Source of the DNA: Arthrobacter sp. U41
Lineage (GTDB): Bacteria > Actinomycetota > Actinomycetes > Actinomycetales > Micrococcaceae
DNA length: 64,000 nt
Direction: 5' to 3'
Assembly: GCF_001750145.1 (NCBI RefSeq)
Contig: NZ_CP015732.1
Span: forward strand, 2,790,001 to 2,854,000
In this document: in pieces, positions 9,033 through 21,042 of the stretch
Layout of the letters: the number at the start of each line of letters is the position of its first letter
Numbering within the stretch: position 1 is the stretch's first letter
The notes under the pieces: model-generated
Told to the model about the DNA's origin: nothing
Database searches by the model: none
Seen by the model: the letters and a program-made list of their open reading frames with translations, nothing else
Program-made: the position numbers and the translations under genes

Positions 9033-9170
9033 GGGGAAATCGTCTCCGGCGTAGGTGAACGGAAGGTGTCCGGATTCGCTTTGTGTTAATGCTCCGCCAC
9101 TGTCCGGATGCAAGCACGCGATTCCCGCGGGGTGCCGGGAGCTGCGGAAACTGGATTTAGGGCACCGGAT

Positions 9171-10136
9171 TTAGGGCACGAGGATGACCTTGCCGGTGGT
9201 GCGCCGCTGCTCCAGGTCGTCGTGGGCCCGGGCGGCTTCCGCCAGGTCATAACGGGCACCGATCCGGACCTTGAGGCTCCCGTCGGCCACCGCGGCGAAA
9301 AGCTCGTCCGAGCGCCACCGGCGTTCCCGGGCGTCGCGCAGGTAGTGGACGATCGTCGGCCGGGTCAGGTACAGCGAGCCGCCGGCGTTGAGCCGCTGCG
9401 GGTCGACGGGCGGCACGGGCCCGGAGGCGGCACCAAAAAGCACCAGGGTGCCGCGGACGCGCAGCGCGTCGAGGGAGCCGTCGAAGGTGTCCTTCCCGAC
9501 GCCGTCGTACACCACGTCCGCGCCGGTCCCGTCGGTCAGTTCCCGGACCTTGGCGGCGAAGCCGTCGTAGCGCAGCACATGGTCGGCGCCGGCCTCGCGG
9601 GCCAGCCGGTCCTTGTCGCCGGTGGAGACGGTGGTGATCACGCGGGCGCCGCGGGCCTTGAGGAGCTGGATCAACAGCAGGCCGACGCCGCCGGCTCCGG
9701 CGTGGAGCAGGACGGTATGGCCGGGCTCGACCTTGAAGGTGGAATTGATCAGGTAGTGCGCGGTGATGCCCTGCAGCGGCAGCGCGGCGGCCGTGAAGTC
9801 GTCCACGCCGCGGGGGACCGGCAGCGCCTTGTCCTCATCGATCAGGGCGTAGCCGGCGTAGCAGTTGACGCCTTCGGCCGTGGCCACCCGGTCGCCCGGG
9901 GAGAAACCGGTCACGCCGTCGCCGATTTCCTCAACGGAGCCTGAGGCCTCGGACCCGGGGGTGAAGGGGTAGGAGACCTTGTAGCTTCCGCTGCGCTTAT
10001 AGGTGTCGATGAAGTTCACTCCGACGGCGGCGACCTTGACCAGCAGCTGGCCGGGACCCGGAACCGGGCGCTCCACCTCGGTCAGTTCAAGGACCTCCGG
10101 GCCCCCGGCCTCGCGCGCGACGATTGCATGCATCAT
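9171..10136 (-). CDS. qor: NADPH:quinone oxidoreductase (zinc-free MDR family)
   Basis: 321 aa, the normal length of quinone oxidoreductase 1-type MDR proteins. A GroES-like N-terminal domain (GPGQLLVKVAAVGVNFIDTY, residues ~28-47) is followed by a Rossmann domain with HAGAGGVGLLLIQLLKARG near residue 143 and the family pattern VLRYDGFAAKVRELTDG. Cysteine zinc ligands of alcohol dehydrogenases are absent, which fits the quinone-reductase branch. ATG 10136 is preceded by AAGGAG at good spacing. It lies alone, between the desaturase and the synthetase on the same strand; hairpin 10223-10255 separates it from the desaturase. Confidence 0.87.
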   Translation of the reverse strand: MMHAIVAREAGGPEVLELTEVERPVPGPGQLLVKVAAVGVNFIDTYKRSGSYKVSYPFTPGSEASGSVEEIGDGVTGFSPGDRVATAEGVNCYAGYALIDEDKALPVPRGVDDFTAAALPLQGITAHYLINSTFKVEPGHTVLLHAGAGGVGLLLIQLLKARGARVITTVSTGDKDRLAREAGADHVLRYDGFAAKVRELTDGTGADVVYDGVGKDTFDGSLDALRVRGTLVLFGAASGPVPPVDPQRLNAGGSLYLTRPTIVHYLRDARERRWRSDELFAAVADGSLKVRIGARYDLAEAARAHDDLEQRRTTGKVILVP

Positions 10137-10222
10137 GTGGCTCCTTGCCTGCGTTGAATTGCCGGGGCTGGAATTGCCGGCCCTGATCCTGCACCCATCC
10201 TAGGGACACCCGGCGTCAACGA

Positions 10223-10255
10223 CGAAGTGACGGCCCGGATCCGGCCGTCACTTCG
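10223..10255 (-). terminator. 13-bp perfect hairpin after the desaturase gene
   Basis: Arms at 10223-10235 and 10243-10255 are fully complementary with a 7-nt loop. It lies between the end of the minus-strand desaturase (10285) and the start of qor (10136). There is no long T tract, so terminator function is inferred from position and stem strength. Confidence 0.5.
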
Positions 10256-10284
10256 GGTCAAACTGCGTTTTGTCGAGCTGCCGC

Positions 10285-11376
10285 CTAGTAGCGGCGGGTC
10301 ACCGTGGCCATCGGGCATTCGAAGTGGCGCCCGGCGGAGAGGCCGACCTCATTGAGGTAACGGACGATGATGCCGTAGGACTGCAGCAGTGTGGTTTCGG
10401 TGTAGGGAACCTGGTGCTTGGCGCAGAACTCGCGGACAATCACGGCGGCCTTGTCGAGCTGCGGGCGGGCCATGTCCGGGAAGAGGTGGTGTTCGGCCTG
10501 GCGGTTGAGGCCGCCGAGCAGGATGTCCATAAAGCGTCCGCCGGAGATGTTCCGCGACGTCAGGACCTGTCGGCTGAAGAAGTCCACGCGGCTGTCCGCC
10601 GGCAGGACCGGCATGCCCTTGTGGTTCGGGGCGAAGGAGGCCCCCATGTAGAAACCGAAGACCGCGAGCTGGACCGCGATGAACGCGAGCGCCATGCCCC
10701 AGGGCAGGAAGGTGAACGCGAGCACCGGCAGCAGGCTGAGGCGGACCACGAGGATCGGGATCTCTACCCAGCGGTGCGTGACCTGGGCGCGCTGGAAGAT
10801 GAATTTGATCGAATCGATCTGCAGGCCCAGTCCCACGAGGAACAGCAGCGGGAAGAAGAGCCAGCCCTGCTTGCGGGTGAGGAAGGAGAAACGTCCCTGC
10901 CGGGTGGCGGCGGCCTCCGGGAAGAAGGCGATGGCGCCGGTGGCGATATCGGGGTCCTTGGAAATGACGTTGGGGTGGTTGTGGTGCGCGCCGTGCTTCT
11001 GTTCCCACCAGGAGTAGCTGATCCCGGCGACCGAGGTGGCCAGCAGCCGCGCGGCCCAGTCATTGGCGCGGCGGGAGGCGAAGATCTGCCGGTGCCCGGC
11101 CTCGTGGGCCAGGAAGCTCAACTGGGTGCAGAGGATGCCCAGGGCTGCGGCGATGAGGAGCTGGAACCAGCTGTCACCGATCAGCGCGAAGCCGAACCAG
11201 GTGGCGGTCATCAGCAGGACCAGAACGGAAAACACCGTGATGTAGAAACCCACGCGCCGTTCCAGCAGGCCCGCGGCCTTGACGGTCTTAAGGAGTTCCG
11301 AGTAGCTCAGGACGACGGCGTTCGGCTGCCGGATACGCGATTTCGGTCGCTCCGGCGTGGCAGTGGTAGGGGTCAT
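10285..11376 (-). CDS. Membrane fatty-acid / acyl-CoA desaturase
   Basis: 363 aa integral membrane di-iron desaturase. All three histidine boxes are present: HEAGH (residues ~91-95), KHGAHH (~127-132) and QAEHH near residue 310. The QxxHH form of the third box is typical of front-end/linoleoyl-type desaturases. Hydrophobic segments lie around residues 45-90 and 185-240. It would introduce a double bond into membrane fatty acids, using ferredoxin or cytochrome electrons supplied by other loci. ATG 11376 is divergent from argC, with about 255 bp between the starts. Position of desaturation and substrate cannot be told from sequence. Confidence 0.9.
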   Translation of the reverse strand: MTPTTATPERPKSRIRQPNAVVLSYSELLKTVKAAGLLERRVGFYITVFSVLVLLMTATWFGFALIGDSWFQLLIAAALGILCTQLSFLAHEAGHRQIFASRRANDWAARLLATSVAGISYSWWEQKHGAHHNHPNVISKDPDIATGAIAFFPEAAATRQGRFSFLTRKQGWLFFPLLFLVGLGLQIDSIKFIFQRAQVTHRWVEIPILVVRLSLLPVLAFTFLPWGMALAFIAVQLAVFGFYMGASFAPNHKGMPVLPADSRVDFFSRQVLTSRNISGGRFMDILLGGLNRQAEHHLFPDMARPQLDKAAVIVREFCAKHQVPYTETTLLQSYGIIVRYLNEVGLSAGRHFECPMATVTRRY

Positions 11377-11582
11377 GTAGCGCGTGCCTCGAAACTGTTA
11401 CGGGCAACGCTGCATCCGACACTCGGACAGCACGGTTGGATCACCCTATGCCAAGCATACGCTGTGACTTTTAGCCGGGCGTCCGGGTCCAGCCGGGTTC
11501 CGGCCCGGTGCGGGCACGGCCCGGGCGCCTGCGGCACGCCCGCCAGGGTGTCCCGGGTGCGGTGTCCGGACAGGAGAATGCA

Positions 11583-11621
11583 ATGCATAAATATCGGCAT
11601 CTATGCATACTCTTGCTGTAT
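11583..11621 (+). promoter_or_regulatory. Tandem ArgR (ARG) boxes before argC
   Basis: Two AT-rich imperfect palindromes occupy about 11583-11600 and 11604-11621, separated by ~3 bp. Both carry TGCAT half-sites (ATGCATAAATAT... and ATGCATACTC...). Paired 18-bp boxes are the known operator form for hexameric ArgR, and argR itself lies in this operon at 17088. The second box overlaps the -10 element, so bound ArgR would block RNA polymerase. Confidence 0.65.
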
Positions 11622-11624
11622 AGT
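11619..11624 (+). promoter_or_regulatory. -10 element for a leaderless argC transcript
   Basis: TATAGT followed by 7 nt and ATG 11632, with no Shine-Dalgarno in between. The arg operon mRNA therefore probably begins at the argC start codon. Confidence 0.6.
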
Positions 11625-11631
11625 CCTAACT

Positions 11632-12663
11632 ATGACTATTTCTGTTGCCGTCTCCGGCGCAAGCGGATACGCCGGCGGCGAGGTGCTGCGGCTCCTCGCC
11701 GGCCACCCCGACGTCACGATCGGCGCCATCACGGCGCACAGCAACGCCGGTTCCAGACTAGGGGAATTGCAGCCGCATCTCCACGGTCTGGCCAGCCGCC
11801 TCCTGGAAGACACCACGGTCGAGAACCTGTCCGGACACGACGTCGTGTTCCTGGCCCTTCCGCACGGGGCCTCTGCGGAGATCGCGGCGCAACTGCCGGC
11901 CGGTACCGTCGTGATCGACGCCGGCGCCGACCACCGTCTGGAGGATGCGGCCGCCTGGGAGAAGTTCTACGGTTCCCCGCACGCCGGAACCTGGCCCTAC
12001 GGCCTGCCGGAGCTTCCCGGCCAGCGCGAGGTGCTCCGCGGCGCCAAGCGGATCGCCGTGCCGGGCTGCTACCCGACGTCGGCCCTGCTGGCACTCACCC
12101 CGGGCTTCAGTAACCACCTGTTGCAGGCGGACGACGTCGTCATCGTCTCCGCCTCCGGCACTTCCGGGGCCGGCAAGGCCGCCAAGGTCAATCTGATCGG
12201 CGCCGAGGTCATGGGTTCGATGAGCCCGTACGGGGTGGGCGGCGGACACCGGCACACCCCGGAGATCGAACAGGGACTCTCCAGGGCCCTGAACGCTCCG
12301 GTCACCGTGTCCTTCACGCCCACGCTGGCCCCCATGAGCCGGGGCATCCTCACCACCGCCACCGCGAAGGTGCGGCCCGGCGTCACCGAGGAGGAACTCC
12401 GCCACGCCTGGACCGAGGCCTACGACGATGAGCCCTTCGTGCACCTGCTGCCGGAAGGCCGCTGGCCCTCCACCAAGTCCGTGCAGGGCTCCAACCACGC
12501 CGTTATGCAGCTGGCGCTCGACACGCACACCGGCCGCGTGATCGTCACCTGTGCCATCGACAACCTGACCAAGGGGACCGCCGGCGGAGCCGTGCAGTCC
12601 ATGAACATTGCCCTCGGCCTGGCGGAAACAGCCGGCCTCGAACTGCAGGGAGTCGCACCATGA
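11632..12663 (+). CDS. argC: N-acetyl-gamma-glutamyl-phosphate reductase
   Basis: 343 aa. It reduces N-acetylglutamyl-5-phosphate to the semialdehyde with NADPH, third step of arginine synthesis. The N-terminal nucleotide-binding motif is [16 protein letters not shown]; the catalytic cysteine is C146 in VPGCYPTS; the active-site His region is near [10 protein letters not shown]. The frame extends far upstream, but [15 protein letters not shown] is the family-typical start and follows a TATAGT box by 7 nt. First gene of argCJBDFR; its TGA overlaps the argJ ATG by 4 nt. Repression by ArgR is inferred from the boxes at 11583-11621. Confidence 0.97.
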   Translation: MTISVAVSGASGYAGGEVLRLLAGHPDVTIGAITAHSNAGSRLGELQPHLHGLASRLLEDTTVENLSGHDVVFLALPHGASAEIAAQLPAGTVVIDAGADHRLEDAAAWEKFYGSPHAGTWPYGLPELPGQREVLRGAKRIAVPGCYPTSALLALTPGFSNHLLQADDVVIVSASGTSGAGKAAKVNLIGAEVMGSMSPYGVGGGHRHTPEIEQGLSRALNAPVTVSFTPTLAPMSRGILTTATAKVRPGVTEEELRHAWTEAYDDEPFVHLLPEGRWPSTKSVQGSNHAVMQLALDTHTGRVIVTCAIDNLTKGTAGGAVQSMNIALGLAETAGLELQGVAP

Positions 12664-13826
12664 GCATCACCGCCCCCCAGGGATTCCGCGCCGCCGGCGT
12701 CACCGCCGGCCTGAAGACCTCCGGCAACCCGGACCTGGCCCTCGTGGTCAACGACGGCCCGGCAAAGGCCGCCGCCGCCGTCTTCACCTCCAACCGGGTG
12801 GCCGCAGCCCCCGTCCACTGGTCCCGCGAGGTTGTCAAGGACGGCCGGGTGGACGCCGTTATCCTCAATTCCGGCGGAGCCAATGCCTGCACCGGCCCGC
12901 AGGGATTCCAGAACACGCACACCACCGCCGAGAAGACCGCCGAGGCGCTGGGCGTCTCCGCCACCGACGTCTTCGTCTGTTCCACCGGCCTGATCGGCGA
13001 GCAGCTCCCGATGGACAAGATCCTCGCCGGGATCGGCGCCGCCACGGCAGCGCTCAGCACCGGCGGCGGTCCCGACGCCGCCACCGCGATCATGACCACG
13101 GACTCCGTGTCCAAGCAGGCGGTCTTCACCGGTTCCGATGCCGACGGCAAGGAATTCACCATCGGCGGCATGGCCAAGGGCGCCGGCATGCTCGCCCCCG
13201 GGCTCGCCACCATGCTGGTGGTCCTCACCACGGATGCGGACGTCCAGCCGGAAATGCTCGACGTTGTGCTCCGCGATGCCACCCGGGTCACCTTTGACCG
13301 GGCCGACTCGGACGGCTGCATGTCCACGAACGACACCGTGGTGCTGCTGTCCTCCGCGGCCTCCGGCGCCGTGCCGTCCGCCGTCGAGTTCGGCCGGGGC
13401 CTGACCCAGGTCTGTGCGGAACTGGCCCGCAAGCTGATCGGCGACGCCGAAGGCTCCAGCCACGACATCGCCATCCGCACCTTCAACGCCGCCAGCGAAA
13501 AGGACGCGGAGCTGGTCAGCCGCGCCGTCGCCCGCTCCAACCTCTTCAAGGCCGCGATCTTCGGCAAGGACCCCAACTGGGGCCGTGTGCTCTCCGCCGT
13601 CGGCACCACCGACGCGGCCTTCGAGCCCGACCAGCTCAACGTGTCCATGAACGGCGTCCAGATCTGCCGCGATGGCAGCATCGGCGATGACCGCAGCCTC
13701 GTGGACCTGGAACCCCGCGAGGTCCTGGTCGAGATCGATCTTCGGGCCGGCGAGGCCGAGGCCACGATCTGGACCAACGACCTGACCCTCGAATACGTCC
13801 ACGAAAACAGCGCCTACTCCAGCTAG
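12660..13826 (+). CDS. argJ: Bifunctional ornithine acetyltransferase / N-acetylglutamate synthase
   Basis: 388 aa. ArgJ transfers the acetyl group from N-acetylornithine to glutamate, recycling it, and in bifunctional forms also makes N-acetylglutamate from acetyl-CoA. The self-cleavage site that creates alpha and beta chains is visible as KGAGMLAP followed by LATML; the new N-terminal nucleophile is the Thr near residue 184. Other family blocks are [10 protein letters not shown] (residues ~70-79) and GKDPNWGRV near the C-terminus. ATGA overlap with argC suggests translational coupling. Its presence explains why no separate argE-type deacetylase is needed in this cluster. Confidence 0.97.
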   Translation: MSITAPQGFRAAGVTAGLKTSGNPDLALVVNDGPAKAAAAVFTSNRVAAAPVHWSREVVKDGRVDAVILNSGGANACTGPQGFQNTHTTAEKTAEALGVSATDVFVCSTGLIGEQLPMDKILAGIGAATAALSTGGGPDAATAIMTTDSVSKQAVFTGSDADGKEFTIGGMAKGAGMLAPGLATMLVVLTTDADVQPEMLDVVLRDATRVTFDRADSDGCMSTNDTVVLLSSAASGAVPSAVEFGRGLTQVCAELARKLIGDAEGSSHDIAIRTFNAASEKDAELVSRAVARSNLFKAAIFGKDPNWGRVLSAVGTTDAAFEPDQLNVSMNGVQICRDGSIGDDRSLVDLEPREVLVEIDLRAGEAEATIWTNDLTLEYVHENSAYSS

Positions 13827-13850
13827 GCAGTTCCCGGAGGGACGATCAAT

Positions 13851-14807
13851 ATGAACACCCAGACCCGCGAGACCACCTCCATGTCCGATGCCCAGAGCAA
13901 GGCCGGCACCCTGATCGAGGCCCTGCCCTGGATCCAGCGCTTTGCCGGCACCACGATGGTGATCAAGTACGGCGGCAACGCCATGGTCAACGACGAGCTC
14001 CGCCGCGCCTTCGCCGAAGACATCGTCTTCCTGCACCACGTCGGCATCCACCCCGTGGTGGTGCACGGCGGCGGGCCGCAGATCAACGCCATGCTCAGCC
14101 GGCTCGGGATCGAATCCGAGTTCAAGGGCGGGCTGCGGGTCACCACGCCCGAGGCCATGGACGTGGTCCGGATGGTCCTCACCGGCCAGGTCGGCCGCGA
14201 ACTCGTGGGCCTGATCAATTCGCACGGCCCTTACGCCGTCGGCATGTCGGGCGAGGACGGCGGGCTGCTCCGCGCGGTCCGGACCGGCACCGTGGTGGAC
14301 GGCGAAGAAGTGGACCTGGGCCTGGTCGGCGAGGTGATCGGCGTCAACCCCGAGGGTATCCTGGACATCATTGCCGCCGGCCGGATCCCGGTGATTTCGA
14401 CCGTCGCGCCGGAGATCTTTGACGACGGCAGCGGGGACCCGGGAGCAAAACAGGCCCAGACCACCGGCCAGGTGCTGAACGTCAATGCCGACACCGCCGC
14501 CGCGGCCCTGGCCGAAGCCCTCGGCGCCTCGAAGCTGGTGATCCTCACCGACGTCGAGGGGCTGTTCGCCAACTGGCCGGACCGCTCCTCGCTGATCTCC
14601 TCGCTCACCGCGACGGAACTGCGCGAGCTGCTGCCGCGCCTGGAATCCGGCATGATCCCGAAGATGGAAGCCTGCCTCAAGGCTGTCGAAGGCGGAGTCG
14701 AACGCGCACACATCGTGGACGGCAGGCTGCCGCACTCGATGCTGCTGGAAACCTTCACGACGGCGGGCATCGGCACGCAGGTCGTCCCGGACGAGGAAAA
14801 CAAATGA
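13851..14807 (+). CDS. argB: Acetylglutamate kinase
   Basis: 318 aa amino-acid kinase family enzyme that phosphorylates N-acetylglutamate, the usual feedback-controlled step. Seen: KYGGNAMV (phosphate-binding loop, residues ~41-48), [11 protein letters not shown] (~68-78), and [16 protein letters not shown] plus LTDVEGLF in the C-terminal nucleotide-binding half. ATG 13851 is preceded by GGAGGGA at good spacing, the strongest ribosome site in the operon, 24 nt after argJ. An internal in-frame ATG (MSDAQSKAG, 13881) is a possible alternative start. It ends in an ATGA overlap with argD. Confidence 0.97.
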   Translation: MNTQTRETTSMSDAQSKAGTLIEALPWIQRFAGTTMVIKYGGNAMVNDELRRAFAEDIVFLHHVGIHPVVVHGGGPQINAMLSRLGIESEFKGGLRVTTPEAMDVVRMVLTGQVGRELVGLINSHGPYAVGMSGEDGGLLRAVRTGTVVDGEEVDLGLVGEVIGVNPEGILDIIAAGRIPVISTVAPEIFDDGSGDPGAKQAQTTGQVLNVNADTAAAALAEALGASKLVILTDVEGLFANWPDRSSLISSLTATELRELLPRLESGMIPKMEACLKAVEGGVERAHIVDGRLPHSMLLETFTTAGIGTQVVPDEENK

Positions 14808-16096
14808 ACCAGAGCGACACACCCGTGGACCTTGAGCACTCTCCAGTCGGGGAGCTGGTCCGTCCCCACGCCACCGGCGCACAGTGGCTGTCCCGGTACT
14901 CCTCCTCGCTGCTGGGCGTTTTCGGCACCCCGCAGCGGGTCCTGGTCCGCGGCTCCGGCTGCCTGGTCTGGGACGCCGACGGCAAGGAATACCTGGACCT
15001 GCTCGGCGGGATTGCGGTCAACGCCCTCGGCCACGCGCACCCCTTCGTCAGCTCGGTGATTTCCAGCCAGCTCGCCACCCTGGGCCACGTCTCCAACTTC
15101 TTCACGAGCCCCACCCAGATCGCGCTGGCCGAAAAACTGCTGGACATCACCAGGGCCCCGGCCGGCTCCAAGGTGTTCTTCGCCAACTCCGGCACCGAAG
15201 CCGTCGAGGCCGCCTTCAAGCTGGCCCGCCGGAACACCGGCGCCGGCACAGCCGCGGCAGCGGGGAGCACAGGCAAGCCGCGCACCAGAATCATCGCGCT
15301 CGAGGGGGCCTTTCACGGCCGCACCATGGGTGCCCTGGCGCTCACCGCGAAAGAGGCCTACCGGGCGCCGTTCGCGCCGCTGCCCGGCGGCGTCGAACAC
15401 ATCCCCTTCGGCGACATTGACGCGCTCCGTGCAGCGGTGGACGAGACGGTCGCCGCTGTTTTCCTCGAACCGATCCAGGGTGAGGCCGGCGTCCGCCCGT
15501 TGCCCGCCGGCTACCTGTTGGCCGCACGGGAGGCCACCCGCGACGCCGGCGCCCTGCTGATCCTCGACGAGGTCCAGACCGGGATCGGCCGCACCGGCAA
15601 GTGGCTCGCGAGCGAGGACGCCGGGATCGTGCCCGACGCCGTCACTCTCGCCAAAGGCCTCGGCGGCGGTTTCCCGATCGGCGCACTGGTCACCTTCGGC
15701 CCGGAAACGTCCTCCCTGCTGACCGCCGGCCAGCACGGGACGACCTTCGGCGGCAACCCGGTGGCCACCGCCGCCGCACTGGCCACCCTGCACGTGATCG
15801 AAAGCCAGCAGATCATGGACCACGTCCGGACCGTGGGGGAGCACCTGAGGGCCGGCCTCGCCGCGATCGACGGCGTCACCGGAGTGCGCGGCGAAGGCCT
15901 CCTGATCGGCTTCGACCTCGACGCCGCCGTCGCCCCGGCCGTCGTGACCGCCGGCCTCGAGGCGGGCTTCATCGTCAACAGCCCCGGCCCGCACACGATC
16001 CGTCTCGCGCCGCCGCTGATCCTCAGCACCGAACAGGCCGACCGCTTCCTCGCGGCACTGCCCGATCTCCTCCAGACCGCAAAGGACGCCCAGTGA
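14804..16096 (+). CDS. argD: Acetylornithine aminotransferase
   Basis: 430 aa class-III PLP aminotransferase making N-acetylornithine from the semialdehyde and glutamate. Seen: [14 protein letters not shown] (PLP phosphate contact), [12 protein letters not shown] with the Asp that holds the PLP nitrogen, and [14 protein letters not shown], whose Lys forms the Schiff base. The region [15 protein letters not shown] (near residue 150) is an Ala/Gly insert compared with short homologues. ATG 14804 overlaps argB by 4 nt and its TGA overlaps the argF GTG. Confidence 0.96.
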   Translation: MNQSDTPVDLEHSPVGELVRPHATGAQWLSRYSSSLLGVFGTPQRVLVRGSGCLVWDADGKEYLDLLGGIAVNALGHAHPFVSSVISSQLATLGHVSNFFTSPTQIALAEKLLDITRAPAGSKVFFANSGTEAVEAAFKLARRNTGAGTAAAAGSTGKPRTRIIALEGAFHGRTMGALALTAKEAYRAPFAPLPGGVEHIPFGDIDALRAAVDETVAAVFLEPIQGEAGVRPLPAGYLLAAREATRDAGALLILDEVQTGIGRTGKWLASEDAGIVPDAVTLAKGLGGGFPIGALVTFGPETSSLLTAGQHGTTFGGNPVATAAALATLHVIESQQIMDHVRTVGEHLRAGLAAIDGVTGVRGEGLLIGFDLDAAVAPAVVTAGLEAGFIVNSPGPHTIRLAPPLILSTEQADRFLAALPDLLQTAKDAQ

Positions 16097-17088
16097 CCGC
16101 TCCAGCAGCCACCCGCCACTTCCTCAAGGACACCGACCTGACCCCGGCCGAGCAGGCCGAGGTCCTGGACCTCGCCGTCCGGATGAAGGCCGCCCCGTAC
16201 AGCGTGCAGCCCTTCGCCGCGGAAGGCAGCGGCCGCAAAACCGTCGCCGTGATCTTCGACAAGACCTCCACCCGGACGAGGGTATCCTTCGCCACGGGAG
16301 TCGCGGACATGGGCGGCAATGCGCTCATTATCAACCCGGGCGAGGCACAGATCGGCCACAAGGAATCCGTCGAGGACACCGCCAGGGTCCTGGAGCGCAT
16401 GGTGTCCACCATCGTGTGGCGCACCGGCGCCCACTCCGGGCTGGTCGCCATGGCGGACAACTCGCGCGTGCCGGTCATCAACGCCCTCTGCGACGACTAC
16501 CACCCCTGCCAGCTCCTCGCTGACCTGCTCACCATCAAGGAACACAAGGGCGACCTGGCGGGCCTGACCATGAGCTACCTCGGCGACTCCGCCAACAACA
16601 TGGCCAACTCCTACCTGCTGGCCGGTGTCACCGCGGGCATGCACGTCCGCGTCGCCGGCCCCGACGGCTACCTGCCGTCCCCCCGGATCATCGCGGCGGC
16701 CGAAGACCGTGCGGCGGAGACCGGCGGCTCGGTGCTCGTCACGGTGGATCCGGCCGAGGCGCTGCTCGGAGCCGACGTCGTCGCCACCGACACCTGGGTG
16801 TCCATGGGCCAGGAGGACGAGAAGGAATCCCGGCTGCAGCTGTTCCGCGACTACGCCGTGGACGAGGCCGCGATGAAGCTCGCGGCCCCGGACGCCGTCG
16901 TGCTCCACTGCCTGCCCGCCTACCGAGGCTATGAGATCGCCGCGGCCGTGATCGACGGGCCGCAGTCCGTCGTCTGGGACGAGGCCGAGAACCGGCTGCA
17001 CGCCCAGAAGGCCCTGATGGCCTGGCTGATGCACCGCTCCGGCCTGGCTATTGTCGAGGGGCTGGCGCCGGTCGAAGGGCTCGGATAG
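16093..17088 (+). CDS. argF: Ornithine carbamoyltransferase
   Basis: 331 aa. It joins ornithine and carbamoyl phosphate to give citrulline. Seen: [12 protein letters not shown], the carbamoyl-phosphate loop (residues ~56-67); [11 protein letters not shown] (~138-148); HCLPAYRG near residue 273 with the catalytic Cys. GTG 16093 overlaps the argD stop by 4 nt and gives the family-typical N-terminus [16 protein letters not shown]; the frame is open further upstream but in argD. The stop TAG shares one base with the argR start. Confidence 0.96.
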   Translation: MTAPAATRHFLKDTDLTPAEQAEVLDLAVRMKAAPYSVQPFAAEGSGRKTVAVIFDKTSTRTRVSFATGVADMGGNALIINPGEAQIGHKESVEDTARVLERMVSTIVWRTGAHSGLVAMADNSRVPVINALCDDYHPCQLLADLLTIKEHKGDLAGLTMSYLGDSANNMANSYLLAGVTAGMHVRVAGPDGYLPSPRIIAAAEDRAAETGGSVLVTVDPAEALLGADVVATDTWVSMGQEDEKESRLQLFRDYAVDEAAMKLAAPDAVVLHCLPAYRGYEIAAAVIDGPQSVVWDEAENRLHAQKALMAWLMHRSGLAIVEGLAPVEGLG

Positions 17089-17621
17089 TGTCCGTCCCGC
17101 CCTCCTCCCCGGGCGCCAGCCCGGCAACCAAGACGGCCCGGCAGGCGCGGATCACCGCCATCCTGACCGGTGAATCGGTCCGCTCGCAGGCGGAGCTCGC
17201 GGCGCTGCTCGCGGACGACGGCGTCCAGGTCACCCAGGCCACGCTGTCCCGGGACCTCGTGGAGCTGGGCGCTGTCCGGGTCCGTGGCAAGGAAGGTGTG
17301 CTCGTCTACGCGGTGCCGGGCGAGGGCGGGGAACGGGCGGCCAGGAGCGGGGTCACCCAGGAAATCCTCGACGCGCGGCTGGCCCGGCTCTGCGGGGAAC
17401 TGCTGGTCACCGCCGAAGCGTCCGCGAACATCGTGGTGCTGCGGACGCCTCCCGGCGCGGCCAACTTCCTGGCCCTGGCCATCGACCACTCGGTGATGCC
17501 GTCGATCCTTGGCACCATCGCCGGGGACGACACGGTGCTGCTGGTCACCCGCGATCCGCTCGGCGGGGCCGAGGTGGCCGCCCGCTTCCTGCAGCTCGCC
17601 GAGGAAGCCGGCACCGGCTGA
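17088..17621 (+). CDS. argR: Arginine repressor
   Basis: 177 aa. N-terminal winged-helix domain ([20 protein letters not shown]... then [18 protein letters not shown], residues ~15-65) and C-terminal oligomerisation/arginine-binding domain, with [20 protein letters not shown] and the arginine-contact segment [12 protein letters not shown]. It binds ARG boxes as a hexamer when arginine is abundant; the boxes before argC are the obvious target, giving autoregulation. GTG 17088 overlaps the argF stop by one base. A slightly long Pro/Ser-rich N-terminus precedes the HTH. Confidence 0.95.
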   Translation: MSVPPSSPGASPATKTARQARITAILTGESVRSQAELAALLADDGVQVTQATLSRDLVELGAVRVRGKEGVLVYAVPGEGGERAARSGVTQEILDARLARLCGELLVTAEASANIVVLRTPPGAANFLALAIDHSVMPSILGTIAGDDTVLLVTRDPLGGAEVAARFLQLAEEAGTG

Positions 17622-17642
17622 GCGCACCGGCCCCAAGATTGG

Positions 17643-17666
17643 GCCTGCCACAGGGATGTGACAGGC
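17643..17666 (+). terminator. Hairpin between argR and argG
   Basis: 9-nt arms at 17643-17651 and 17658-17666 pair at 8 positions around a 6-nt loop, followed by TTTC. It could end or attenuate the argCJBDFR transcript before argG. Confidence 0.4.
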
Positions 17667-17724
17667 TTTCACCAGACAAGCTTTTACCCCGACATTTTCC
17701 CCAAACAACTAAGGAGCATTTCAA

Positions 17725-20366
<2,642 letters not shown>

Positions 20367-20376
20367 ACGCCCGCGG

Positions 20377-20421
20377 AAGTCCCGGCCCTCCCGGCCAGCA
20401 TGGTCGGGACGGCCGGGACTT
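20377..20421 (+). terminator. Rho-independent-type terminator after argH
   Basis: Perfect 11-bp outer stem (20377-20387 with 20411-20421), nested inside which is a second stem (TCCCGGCC with GGTCGGGA), followed by TTCTTCG. It closes the arginine operon. Confidence 0.75.
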
Positions 20422-20428
20422 TCTTCGT

Positions 20429-20434
20429 TAAGGT
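20429..20434 (+). promoter_or_regulatory. -10 element for the leaderless PNPOx-family gene
   Basis: TAAGGT followed by 6 nt and ATG 20441; no Shine-Dalgarno. It begins 8 nt after the terminator stem. Confidence 0.45.
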
Positions 20435-20440
20435 GGGCGG

Positions 20441-20971
20441 ATGAGCGAAACGTTCCGCCAATTGCTGCGCGCCCTGCCGGACTTCCCCGAGCTGCTCCCG
20501 GGCTTCGATCCGGCCGCCGCCCCCGCGGACCCGGCGGAACTGTTCCGCCAGTGGCTCCGGGAGGCACTGGCGGCCGGGGTAACGCAGCCGAACGCCTGCA
20601 GCCTGGCCACGGCGGACGGGCTCGGACGGCCCTCCTCCCGGATGCTGATCCTGAAGGACATCGACGCCGACGGCTGGCACTTCGCCACCTCCCGGGCCTC
20701 GCGGAAGGGCCGGGAACTCTCGGCGAATCCCCAGGCGGCGCTGAACTTCTACTGGCAGCAGCAGGGCCGGCAGGTCCGCGCCGCCGGCGGTGTCATTGAG
20801 CTGTCCGCGGCGGCGTCCGCGTCCGACTGGCACACCCGGCCCGGCGCGGACGGCAGCGACAACCCGGACTGGCAGCTGTACGCCCTCCAGCCCCGCGAGA
20901 TCGAGTTCTGGCAGGCCCGGCACGACCGGCGGCATGTCCGCCACCGCTACGGCCAGCAGTCCTTCAGTTAA
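20441..20971 (+). CDS. Pyridoxamine 5'-phosphate oxidase-family flavoprotein (short, PdxH-like)
   Basis: 176 aa. The N-terminal two-thirds match PdxH: NACSLATADGLGRPSSRMLI (FMN phosphate contact Arg), FATSRASRKGRELSANPQA, LNFYWQQQGRQVR. The end carries EIEFWQARHDRRHVRHRY, which resembles the PdxH substrate-binding FWQ...RLH segment. Compared with ~215-aa PdxH it lacks roughly 35 residues in the middle (the SRIGA...S.QS block) and the final RLAP tail. It may be a true but divergent PNP oxidase or a related flavin enzyme with another substrate. Monocistronic, with a leaderless promoter immediately upstream. Confidence 0.8.
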   Translation: MSETFRQLLRALPDFPELLPGFDPAAAPADPAELFRQWLREALAAGVTQPNACSLATADGLGRPSSRMLILKDIDADGWHFATSRASRKGRELSANPQAALNFYWQQQGRQVRAAGGVIELSAAASASDWHTRPGADGSDNPDWQLYALQPREIEFWQARHDRRHVRHRYGQQSFS

Positions 20972-21029
20972 TCCGGCTTTCCAGTTATTCCGGGTTTCCA
21001 GTTAATCGGCTTCGGTCAGGGCGCTCGGT

Positions 21030-21035
21030 TAGGAT
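21030..21035 (+). promoter_or_regulatory. -10 element for the leaderless DinB-like gene
   Basis: TAGGAT followed by 7 nt and ATG 21043; this favours 21043 over the ATG at 21034, which overlaps the -10 box. Confidence 0.5.
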
Positions 21036-21042
21036 GATCGCC

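Noticed and set aside
13851..14807. argB alternative start at the internal ATG 13881
   Set aside because: The upstream ATG 13851 has a much better ribosome site at correct spacing.
12420..14882. 820-residue minus-strand open frame across argJ and argB
   Set aside because: Complete, motif-bearing arg genes lie on the other strand; the open frame follows from GC-rich third codon positions.
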